Source of the DNA: Marinobacter sediminicola
GTDB lineage: Bacteria > Pseudomonadota > Gammaproteobacteria > Pseudomonadales > Oleiphilaceae
NCBI RefSeq assembly: GCF_031157525.1
Contig: NZ_JAVIXR010000001.1
Span: forward strand, 62,001 to 126,000
Direction of reading: 5' to 3'
Length of the DNA: 64,000 nt
Shown: positions 56,679 to 64,000 of the stretch, one piece after another
Position numbering within the stretch: the first letter of the stretch is position 1
Layout of the letters: every line of letters begins with the position of its first letter
Notes under the pieces: generated by a model
Seen by the model: only the letters and a program-made list of their open reading frames with translations
What the model was told of the DNA's origin: nothing
The model's database searches: none
Translations under genes and position numbers: made by a program

Positions 56679-57440
56679 TCAACTGTGTTGCTGTCGAAAT
56701 TCTCTGGGCGTTAGCCCGAAGCGCTCTTTGAATGCCGTGGCAAAATTACCACTGTCGTTAAACCCAACCTGAAGTGAAATGTCTTTTACTGACAAGCTTG
56801 TGCGTTGCAGTAACTCCCGGGCTTCCTTCATGCGCTCTTCTCGAAGATACTCGTACACAGTCACGCCGGCGCATGCCTTGAACGCTGTGTTCAGGTGTTT
56901 GCTGTTGGTTCCTGTCAGCTTTTCCAACTCTTTCATTGTGGGTGTTGCAGACAATGATTTCAGCAGGTGAGTGCGTGTTGAATGAAACACAATAACATCC
57001 CGGTTGCAGGCCGAAACAGTTTCGGGTTTGGGCTTGTCTTTGCTGGCCTGTACGGCGGGCTTGTGCCGCAAGTGTATGGCCAGGCGCAGTTTAACCTCAT
57101 TAAAATCAAAGGGCTTGTTGATGTAGTCAACAGCACCCGCAAGCAGTCCTCTGATGCGATGCTCGGGCGAGATCATACCGGAGATAAAAATAACAGGGAT
57201 GTCGCGCGTTCTCGGATCTTGAGTGATTATTTTGCAGGCATCATGGCCATTACAGCGAGGCATCTCTGAGTCCATCAGGATCAGGTCGGGCTGCAGGGCG
57301 CGGGCTTTCTCGATGCCTTCAAGGCCATCTTGGGCATAAAATATCTGGCAACCGTGTCGTTGAAGGTAAGCAGAGAGCAGCATGCGGTCTGCTTCCTCAT
57401 CGTCCACAATCAAAATTCGCCTGTGTTCCAGCGTCTCCAT
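56679..57440 (-). CDS. Response regulator with AraC-type DNA-binding domain
   Basis: A 253-aa regulator: receiver domain (residues 1-125) with Asp13/Asp14, phosphoacceptor Asp57 and Lys109, a short linker, then an AraC-type double helix-turn-helix (about 165-250; SVKDISLQVGFNDSGNFATA). It is the first gene of the pair and should be phosphorylated by the downstream hybrid kinase. It is divergent from the type I secretion operon across 369 bases, so that operon or itself is a possible target. Confidence 0.93.
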   Translation of the reverse strand: METLEHRRILIVDDEEADRMLLSAYLQRHGCQIFYAQDGLEGIEKARALQPDLILMDSEMPRCNGHDACKIITQDPRTRDIPVIFISGMISPEHRIRGLLAGAVDYINKPFDFNEVKLRLAIHLRHKPAVQASKDKPKPETVSACNRDVIVFHSTRTHLLKSLSATPTMKELEKLTGTNSKHLNTAFKACAGVTVYEYLREERMKEARELLQRTSLSVKDISLQVGFNDSGNFATAFKERFGLTPREFRQQHS

Positions 57441-57809
57441 CTCTGTCCTTCTGGTTTGCTGCTGCCCGGCTCCGCGGGCGCCTTTGTATTGTGCCCATGC
57501 TTACACTCCAGATTCAACAGTATGTAATGGGCTGTGTGTGCAATCAACTGGCGGCAAGTGGATAAAACTTTCCCTCCGAGAACAGGTTTTGCCGCGCTAT
57601 CACAGGTTCTCTGCTGTGCAAGGTATACGATCAGGCCATTCTGACACTAATAACTCGTTGCTTTGGGATGGAGCTTTCAAGCTCAGGTGTGCTCCGAGCT
57701 TCCGGTTTCGCTCGCGCACGCCAAGCTTCTGCCCATTCCCTCATAAAGCCAGCGTACTGATCACATCCGCTCCAGGCCCCTCGCCTGTATCGGCGGCCTT
57801 GAGGATATT
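57441..57809. other. Divergent regulatory gap before the adhesin secretion operon
   Basis: No gene is supported in this 369-base stretch; an ORF crossing it is not protein-like. A dyad GAGCTT-TC-AAGCTC (57671-57684) is followed by GAGCTTCC (57696-57703), so GAGCTTYC recurs with a 25-base step about 110 bases before the operon. Both could be regulator sites. I cannot point to a convincing sigma-70 or sigma-54 promoter. TTGAGGATATT with GAGG serves the first ATG. Confidence 0.4.
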
Positions 57810-59597
57810 ATGGCTAGAACTCCCTCTCTCGCAAAATTAGCACTTGCCGTTTCTTTGAGTTATTCCGCAGTTGTTGCGGCTGCAACAATGCCACAAGACG
57901 ACTTGTTGAGCGTTGTGAAGGAAACTCTGGAAACCAACCCAGAGGTGCAAATTCGTTTGAATGCGTTTCAGGCGTCTACCTTTGACCAGCGGGAGGCATT
58001 TGGCGGATATCTGCCTTTTATAGATGTAAATGCCGCCGGCGGTATTGGCGACCGAAATTATGATGGTCGTGGCAGCTATAACCGCAACTATGCGGAAGTG
58101 TCGCTCACACAAATGCTGTTCGATGGGTTTCGGGTGCGCAATGCTGTAGCCAGAGCGGAGCACAATAGCAGGGCTCGTTATTATGAGCTTTTGGACGAGG
58201 CTGAAACCAAGGCGCTGGAGGCCAGTGAGGTTTATCTCAGCGTTCTCAGGCACCGGGAACTGGTTGCCCTTGCTCAGCAAAACGTTGCCAACCACCAGCG
58301 TGTGCAGCGTCATGTAAGTAATCGCGCCGGGCGGGGCGTAAGCAACCGGGCAGACCTGCAGCAGATTGATGGGCGATTGTCGCTTGCCCGCTCCAATCTG
58401 ATGACAGAAATTGCAAACCTGCAGAGTGTTACCGCTCGCTTTCAGCGCCTGGTTGGCCGTTTTCCAGCTGAGGAGCTAAGCCCCTTTGAAGTGCAGTCAC
58501 AACTTGTACCGGGGGAGTTGTGGCAGGTTCTTACTACGGTATATGCCAATAACCCAGCGCTGTTTGCCGCCTTCGAGGAGATTCAGGCTTCTGAGGCCTC
58601 TTTTGGCGAGGCGAAAGCAGGCAGGTATCCCACACTCGAGCTGGGTGCTCGTCATGGCACCTATAAAAACAACAACAGCTTCGATACCCGTACCGACCCA
58701 CACTCCTACGGGGACGATACGGTAATTGAGTTGCGTGCACGCTATAACTTGTACCGCGGTGGCAGTGACAGGGCTGCGGAGCGTGCGGCAGATCGCCGGA
58801 TTAGCCAGGCAGAGAGCATGCGGGATAAAACCTGCGTTGATTTGCGCCAAACGGCAACCATTGCCCACGGAGATGTGCTTAACCTTCAGGTGAAGCTGGA
58901 CTCTCTCGAGTCCCATCGCGAGAAAGCTACGGGTGTGCTTGCAGCTTATCGCGAACAGTTCGATATCGGGCGGCGTTCTTTGCTGGATGTTCTCGATTCT
59001 GAAAACGAGCTTTTCCAGGCCGAACGCGCCTATATCAACGGCTCCTATGATCTGGAAATCAATCGCCTGCAAACCCTTCACAGCATGGGGCGCTTGCTGA
59101 CTACTTTGAATGTGAACAGTGAGGAGTTGCCAGACCTGGGTGATATCAATCGCTCAGTGAATCCCGGTTCCAGCCGCTACTGCACCCTTCCGGGTGAAGG
59201 CGACAGAAGCTTCGACCGCTTCCTGCAAACAGCAGATACCGAAGAGGTTCTAAGCTTTGGCAGCGACACCCTGTTTGATATTGGCAGCGCCGAGTTCAAG
59301 CCAGAAGCAATGGCTCGCTTGCAGCAGTTCGCCCGTCATTTGCTGGAGCGTGACACGGTTAAATCCATCAACATTGTTGGCCACACCGACAGTTCTGGCA
59401 GCGACGCGCTGAACCGCGAACTGTCTCTGGCCCGCGCCATAGCTGTGCGTGATGCATTAATCGACAGCGGCGTTGATAACACGGTGATGCTGGTTTCGGG
59501 CGCAGGGTCTTACCAGCCCAATGCAACCAACGACACGGCTGAGGGCAGGGCGCTGAACCGCCGTGTTGAGGTGCGCGTTACTCACACAAGAAGGTGA
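57810..59597 (+). CDS. TolC-type outer-membrane channel fused to OmpA peptidoglycan-binding domain
   Basis: A 595-aa protein. Signal peptide (about residues 1-25); two OEP repeats of a TolC-type trimeric channel (about 30-430; QFDIGRRSLLDVLDSENELF near 383-402 is diagnostic); a linker; then an OmpA domain (about 480-592) with INIVGHTDSSGS and NRRVEVRV. TolC proteins usually end after the barrel; the OmpA module would tie this exporter to peptidoglycan. It opens the operon with the ABC exporter and adaptor and should form their outer channel for the adhesin downstream. Confidence 0.93.
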   Translation: MARTPSLAKLALAVSLSYSAVVAAATMPQDDLLSVVKETLETNPEVQIRLNAFQASTFDQREAFGGYLPFIDVNAAGGIGDRNYDGRGSYNRNYAEVSLTQMLFDGFRVRNAVARAEHNSRARYYELLDEAETKALEASEVYLSVLRHRELVALAQQNVANHQRVQRHVSNRAGRGVSNRADLQQIDGRLSLARSNLMTEIANLQSVTARFQRLVGRFPAEELSPFEVQSQLVPGELWQVLTTVYANNPALFAAFEEIQASEASFGEAKAGRYPTLELGARHGTYKNNNSFDTRTDPHSYGDDTVIELRARYNLYRGGSDRAAERAADRRISQAESMRDKTCVDLRQTATIAHGDVLNLQVKLDSLESHREKATGVLAAYREQFDIGRRSLLDVLDSENELFQAERAYINGSYDLEINRLQTLHSMGRLLTTLNVNSEELPDLGDINRSVNPGSSRYCTLPGEGDRSFDRFLQTADTEEVLSFGSDTLFDIGSAEFKPEAMARLQQFARHLLERDTVKSINIVGHTDSSGSDALNRELSLARAIAVRDALIDSGVDNTVMLVSGAGSYQPNATNDTAEGRALNRRVEVRVTHTRR

Positions 59598-59612
59598 ATG
59601 TAAAAGGCCGTT

Positions 59613-61742
59613 ATGGATCAGACAAATGACCCCTTAAGCGCCTGCCTGTTATGGCTTGCCGCGGAAAATGGCACCACGATCAGCCACGATGCGCTGATCG
59701 CTGGCCTGCCATTGGTAGACGGCCGTTTGTCGCCTTCAGTATTTGCCCGCGCAGCGGAGCGGGTCGATATGAAGGTAAAGCTGGTGCGGCAGCCGTTGGA
59801 GCGCCTGAACAGTCTGTTGCTTCCCTGCGTTATTTTGCTTGAAGGCAATCGCGCTTGCGTGCTGGACAGTATCGATCTTCAGGGCCAGACAGCACAGGTG
59901 CGGCTGCCAGATGTCGATATGGAAATCGAGCAGCTGGAGCTGGCTAAACTCAAGGAAAGCTACTCCGGCATTGCGCTCTACTGCCGGCCGGATTTTCGTC
60001 TGGATCAGCGTAAAACAGGTGCTGGCTCGGCGGTTGATAAGGGCCACTGGTTCTGGAGTGTTATCAAGGCAAACCGGCCGGTGTACCGGGACATCCTGAT
60101 CGCCGCCTTCTTTATCAACCTGTTTGCCCTGACCATGCCCCTGTTCGTAATGAACGTATACGACCGGGTGGTGCCTAACCATGCCACGGATACCCTGTGG
60201 GTGCTTGCCCTTGGTGCATTGATTATTATCTGCGCCGATCTTGCATTGCGTTTGCTGCGCAGCTGGTTTGTTGAGCTGGCGGCAAGCCGTGCGGATATCA
60301 CCTTATCTGCCCGGATTATGGAGCGCATTCTCGGCACCCGCCTTGAGCATGCGCCACTTTCGGTGGGCTCCTTTGCGGCCAACGTTCAATCGTTTGAATC
60401 CGTGCGCTCGTTTATCGGCTCCATGACGGTGACGGCACTTATTGATCTGCCGTTTTTCCTTGTATTCGTGGCCATCATCGCCCTGATTTCGCCTGTGATG
60501 ATCATTCCGGTACTGATCGGTGCCACGATCATCATTCTGTACGCGCTCTCGGTGCAGGCAACCATGCATCAACTCTCGGAAACCATGAGTCAGGCCAGTG
60601 CCCAGCGGAACTCCGGCCTGGTGGAAAGCCTGGTGGCTGCGCCCACGCTGAAAAGCTTCAATGCCAGCAGCCGTATGCAAAGTGCCTGGGAGCAATCCAC
60701 CCGGTTTTTGTCTGGCTGTTCCGGCAAACAGCGCATGCTGGGTATGTCGGTCGGGGCCGGGGCTTCCTGGATACAGCAGGTGGTGTCGGTAGTGATGATT
60801 ATCACCGGTGTATATCTGGTTATTAACGGTGATATGAGCCAGGGCGGGCTGATTGCGGCTTACATGTTGTCATCCCGTGCCATGGCGCCGGTGTCCCAAA
60901 CCGCTTCGTTGCTTACCCAGTATCATCAGGCAGCGACGGCCATGACCGCCGTTGAACAGATTATGGATGCCGAGCAGGATCGCGAGCCCGGAAAACAGTT
61001 GATCAGCCGCGGCAAACTGCGCGGCGAAATTGAACTGCGCGATGTGTCCTTCCAGTATCCCGGTGAAGAGCGGGATGCCTTGAAAGGGGTTTCGTTGCAC
61101 ATTCGGGCTGGCGAGCGGGTGGGCATTCTTGGTCGTGTGGGCTCAGGAAAGAGCACCCTGGAAAAGCTCATACTGGGTTTGTATCGCCCAACCTCTGGCG
61201 CCCTGCTGGTGGATGGCGTGAATATCGGCCAGATCGACCCCGCCGAACTGCGCCGCAACATTGGCTATATTCCGCAAGACGTCCAGTTACTCAGCGGCAC
61301 GGTCTACGACAACGTCACCCTGGGCATAGAACACCCCAACAACGAGCGCCTGTTGCAGGCCATCAATGTGTCCGGCCTGAAGGGCCTCGTGGGTGACCAT
61401 GCAGATGGCTTGTCAATGCAGGTAGGGGAGGCTGGCAATCGCTTGTCCGGCGGGCAGCGCCAGACAATAGCCGTGGCCCGCGCGGTGATGGCGGATAGCA
61501 GTATCTTATTGCTGGATGAACCCACCAGCGCCATGGACAGCACGCTGGAGAATCACGTTAGCAAAGGCCTGAACCAGTTCGGCCAGGGCAAAACCGTATT
61601 GCTGATAACCCATCGCACCAGCTTGCTGGATCTGGTCGACCGCCTGATTGTTATGGATGCCGGGAAAATCGTTGCGGATGGCCCTAAGCAAACCGTGCTT
61701 CAGGCACTTCAGCAGGGCAGCATTCAGAGGGGGGCGCAATGA
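59613..61742 (+). CDS. lapB: Type I secretion ABC exporter, LapB-like
   Basis: A 709-aa exporter: N-terminal C39-like domain (residues 1-130), six-helix ABC membrane domain (about 155-440) and ATPase with Walker A GRVGSGKST (507-515), LSGGQRQ (from 611) and Walker B ILLLDEPTSAMD (631-642). In the C39-like domain the position of the catalytic Cys is Pro (DPLSACLLWL) and the catalytic His is lost, so it should bind and not cut its substrate, as in LapB and HlyB. Lies 15 bases after the TolC gene; its stop overlaps the adaptor start. Confidence 0.93.
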   Translation: MDQTNDPLSACLLWLAAENGTTISHDALIAGLPLVDGRLSPSVFARAAERVDMKVKLVRQPLERLNSLLLPCVILLEGNRACVLDSIDLQGQTAQVRLPDVDMEIEQLELAKLKESYSGIALYCRPDFRLDQRKTGAGSAVDKGHWFWSVIKANRPVYRDILIAAFFINLFALTMPLFVMNVYDRVVPNHATDTLWVLALGALIIICADLALRLLRSWFVELAASRADITLSARIMERILGTRLEHAPLSVGSFAANVQSFESVRSFIGSMTVTALIDLPFFLVFVAIIALISPVMIIPVLIGATIIILYALSVQATMHQLSETMSQASAQRNSGLVESLVAAPTLKSFNASSRMQSAWEQSTRFLSGCSGKQRMLGMSVGAGASWIQQVVSVVMIITGVYLVINGDMSQGGLIAAYMLSSRAMAPVSQTASLLTQYHQAATAMTAVEQIMDAEQDREPGKQLISRGKLRGEIELRDVSFQYPGEERDALKGVSLHIRAGERVGILGRVGSGKSTLEKLILGLYRPTSGALLVDGVNIGQIDPAELRRNIGYIPQDVQLLSGTVYDNVTLGIEHPNNERLLQAINVSGLKGLVGDHADGLSMQVGEAGNRLSGGQRQTIAVARAVMADSSILLLDEPTSAMDSTLENHVSKGLNQFGQGKTVLLITHRTSLLDLVDRLIVMDAGKIVADGPKQTVLQALQQGSIQRGAQ

Positions 61743-63193
61743 GCATCGACCCCAGGATTGCTGAGAAAGCGGAACAGAAAGCGCTGGAGCAACAGGCATT
61801 TGAGCGCTTGAGCAAGGCGGATGCTGTTGGGGCACGGGGTAAAGGCTTTATAAATCGCCTGTTCCGGCCATTTTTTTCCGCGTTTCGCAGCAATTCACGA
61901 CACTGGCCTGCGGATGCAGATCAGGCCATGGAGCAGCAAAGCACCCTTCGCGCCCGCAGCCTGCTGTACGGCATTGCACTGACGTTTATTGTTTTGATTA
62001 TCTGGGCTGCATTTGCACCCTTAGATGAAGTCACCCGGGGTGAGGGCAAGGTGATTCCATCGCGGCAGCTACAGGTTATTCAGTCCGCCGATGGCGGTGT
62101 CATTGAAGAGGTATTTGTAGACGAGGGCGCCAGAGTGAGCAAGGGCGACCTGCTGGTGCGCATAGACCCAACGCGCTTTGTGGCCAGTTATCAGGAAGGC
62201 AGTGTGCGGGCATTTGCACTGGCCACCAAAGTGAAACGGCTACAGGCGCTGATCCAAAGCGAGCCGTTAGAACTGAATTACAGCGAAGCATTAACGCCCG
62301 TGCAGGAACAGGTGTTGCAGCAGGAAGAAGGCTATTACAAAGCCAGCTTGAAAGAACTGGATGAGCGCTTATCGGTTGCCCAGGAACAAATTGCTCAACG
62401 GCAACAGGAACTGAGCGAGGCACAGGCTCGGGTGTCTGCGGCGGAGCAGTCTTATGGCATGTCGACACGAGAGCTACAGGCAACGCAGCCACTGCTGGCT
62501 TCGGGTGCGGTATCAGAGATAGAGATTTTGCGTTTGCAGCGGGATCAGGCCGCCGCAAATGGTGAGCGCCTGCAGGCCGCTGCCCGTGTTCGCCAGGTAA
62601 AAGCCAGTATTCAAGAGGCAGAGTCCAGGTTGCTGGAGGTTGAATCTTCCACTCGCAACCAGTGGCGCGCAGAACTCAGTGACGCAAGCTCGCAGCTAAA
62701 TAGCCTGAACAAGAGCGTTGCCGGGCTGGCCGACAAGGTAAAGCTCTCGGAAATTCGCTCGCCGGTGAATGGCACGGTGCAGCGTGTGCTGCTGAATACC
62801 ATCGGCGGCGTTGTTCAGCCTGGGAATGCCCTTGTTGAAATTGTTCCCACCGATGACCGCCTGCTGGTAGAAGCCAAAATAGCACCCAAAGATATAGCCT
62901 TCCTGCGCCCCGGCTTGCCGGCAACCATCAAACTCCACGCCTACGATTTTTCAATCTATGGCGGGCTTGCCGCGACCATCGAGCACATAAGTGCCGACAC
63001 GATTACAGATGATCGCGACAATACTTTCTATCTTGTGCGCGCGCTAACCACCGAAAAAGACTCGGCGCAGCATTTATCCGTTATCCCGGGCATGACCGCA
63101 CAGCTGGACATCATGACCGGCAAAAAAACCATTTTATCTTACTTGCTAAAACCATTATTGCGCGCCAAAGCAAACGCTTTGAGCGAACGCTGA
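61739..63193 (+). CDS. lapC: HlyD-family type I secretion adaptor, LapC-like
   Basis: A 484-aa membrane-fusion protein: one N-terminal membrane helix (about residues 76-95, LYGIALTFIVLIIWAAF), a lipoyl-like half, a long coiled coil (about 185-330), then the second lipoyl half and beta barrel (SEIRSPVNGTVQRVLLNTIG, VEIVPTDDRLLVEAKI). It bridges the ABC exporter and the TolC channel in the periplasm. Start overlaps the exporter stop (ATGA). Confidence 0.95.
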   Translation: MSIDPRIAEKAEQKALEQQAFERLSKADAVGARGKGFINRLFRPFFSAFRSNSRHWPADADQAMEQQSTLRARSLLYGIALTFIVLIIWAAFAPLDEVTRGEGKVIPSRQLQVIQSADGGVIEEVFVDEGARVSKGDLLVRIDPTRFVASYQEGSVRAFALATKVKRLQALIQSEPLELNYSEALTPVQEQVLQQEEGYYKASLKELDERLSVAQEQIAQRQQELSEAQARVSAAEQSYGMSTRELQATQPLLASGAVSEIEILRLQRDQAAANGERLQAAARVRQVKASIQEAESRLLEVESSTRNQWRAELSDASSQLNSLNKSVAGLADKVKLSEIRSPVNGTVQRVLLNTIGGVVQPGNALVEIVPTDDRLLVEAKIAPKDIAFLRPGLPATIKLHAYDFSIYGGLAATIEHISADTITDDRDNTFYLVRALTTEKDSAQHLSVIPGMTAQLDIMTGKKTILSYLLKPLLRAKANALSER

Positions 63194-63216
63194 AGTAACA
63201 CTATTTTGAGGTCCTT

Positions 63217-64000
63217 ATGACTACTCTGGCAATTGTTGTATCCCTGGTCGGGCAAGCGTGGGCTGAAAACGCCAACGGCGAACGCCGTGCACTGGAAGTA
63301 GGTGATCAGCTGGCGGTTGATGAAACCCTGATCATGGCAGAGGGTGCCCGTATCGACCTGGATTTTGGTGACAACCAGCAGTTGACCTTCCTGGGTGAGC
63401 AGCAAGTTACCGCAGAAGAAAGAGGGGCGCTTATCGAGCAAACTGAAGGCCTTGCTCCTATTGAGAGCAGTGAGCAGCCGGCAGCACCTTCCCCTGCAGC
63501 GTCTGGTCAGGGCACTTCGTCTGAAGGACATAGCTTTGTGCAATTGGTGCGCATCGGAGAAATCATCGAAGCGGATGGCTACACGCCGGTTACCGTTGCA
63601 CGAATTCAGGAAGTCTTACGCCCGCTTGGTTTGAGTTTGCCGCAGCGGGAGTTTGTGCGGAGCAGCGAACGCGATGGCACCCGATACGATGAGCAAAACT
63701 ATCCCGAGAGTGGCTCCAAGCTCGCAAAGCTGAGCATCTCCATTGATGCGATTACGGGTGACGACATAGTAGATGCCACTGAATCGGGGCAGGCTATTAC
63801 GCTAACAGGCAAGGTTGGTGGCGGCGTATCGCCTGGTGATACCGTAGTCGTAACCGTGAATGGCCAGCTATACAGCACTACAGTGAATGCCGATGGCAAA
63901 ACCTGGCAAGTGGATGTGCCCGGCAGTGAGTTGGCAAAAGATAATAAGGTTCACGCGACCGTTAACAGCGTTGAACCAAACGGCACGCCTGTTTCTGAAA
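63217..64000 (+). CDS. lapA: Giant LapA-like adhesin, N-terminal part (partial)
   Basis: 261 codons are inside the window and the frame is still open at its edge. Residues 1-80 (LAIVVSLVGQAWAENANGER, RRALEVGDQL) resemble the retention module of LapA/MpAFP-type adhesins, which plugs the TolC channel and keeps the protein on the surface. The linker contains PAAP (88-91) and PAAS (93-96) but not the TAAG-type site cut by LapG. GHSFVQLVRIGE (104-115) also occurs in LapA relatives. From about 170 an Ig-like repeat begins (DDIVDATESGQAITLTGKVG; TVNADGKTWQVDVPGSEL). GAGG precedes the ATG. The total length cannot be seen. Confidence 0.85.
   Translation, partial: MTTLAIVVSLVGQAWAENANGERRALEVGDQLAVDETLIMAEGARIDLDFGDNQQLTFLGEQQVTAEERGALIEQTEGLAPIESSEQPAAPSPAASGQGTSSEGHSFVQLVRIGEIIEADGYTPVTVARIQEVLRPLGLSLPQREFVRSSERDGTRYDEQNYPESGSKLAKLSISIDAITGDDIVDATESGQAITLTGKVGGGVSPGDTVVVTVNGQLYSTTVNADGKTWQVDVPGSELAKDNKVHATVNSVEPNGTPVSE

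Noticed and set aside
57382..57840. Plus-strand frame of 152 codons spanning the gap before the TolC gene.
   Set aside because: Ser/Cys/Pro-rich without domain, overlaps the start of both flanking genes in other frames.

Overview
The window reads as one continuous stretch of a gammaproteobacterial chromosome, most likely Marinobacter or a close marine relative of Pseudomonas. The reasons are a gene order that follows the Pseudomonas chemotaxis-to-ccm block and the psrA-to-sth block, a Na+-pumping NADH dehydrogenase, a 180-kDa-type NAD-glutamate dehydrogenase and a LapA-like giant adhesin. Genus is an inference; no rRNA is present. I saw no tRNA, rRNA, insertion sequence, integrase or CRISPR array.

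Layout. 1-2.4 kb: end of a polar chemotaxis cluster (parC end, parP, cheW, a DUF2802 gene). 2.4-4.05 kb, minus: an orphan FlhB-C-like protein and FliK. 4.1-11.5 kb: complete system I cytochrome c maturation set ccmABCDEFGHI. 11.6-18.5 kb, minus: MoxR/DUF58/DUF4381/BatA/BatB-TPR/BatD, every junction overlapping or nearly so. 18.6-26.7 kb: NAD-glutamate dehydrogenase, beta-carbonic anhydrase and two related rRNA methyltransferases (RsmC, RlmG types). 26.7-37.9 kb: E. coli-type riboflavin synthase, an unknown membrane protein, PsrA with two operator copies on its own promoter, an L,D-transpeptidase, MscS channel, methylthioinosine phosphorylase, CsiV, Mfd and a long GAPDH ending in a strong terminator. 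38-46.8 kb: nqrABCDEF-apbE-nqrM, then sthA. 46.8-51.4 kb, minus: dusA, transaldolase, TerB-like, DAHP-synthase-like and glycerophosphodiesterase genes. 51.7-54 kb: an exported octaheme cytochrome with TPRs. 54-57.4 kb: a decayed hydrolase fragment, a hybrid 7TM histidine kinase and a receiver-AraC regulator. 57.8-64 kb: a type I secretion operon (TolC-OmpA fusion, ABC exporter, HlyD-type adaptor) and the first 261 codons of a giant cell-surface adhesin that runs off the window.

How the genes work together. The ccm genes make the machinery that would mature the octaheme cytochrome. Nqr, ApbE (flavinylation of NqrB/NqrC) and NqrM (iron delivery to Nqr) form one assembly unit, and SthA downstream rebalances NADPH/NADH. 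The last operon contains the exporter and substrate of a biofilm-type adhesion system. Its LapG-type cleavage site looks non-standard and its outer-membrane channel carries a peptidoglycan-binding domain, which makes it the most interesting region. The two-component pair upstream may control it, but that is inference from position only.
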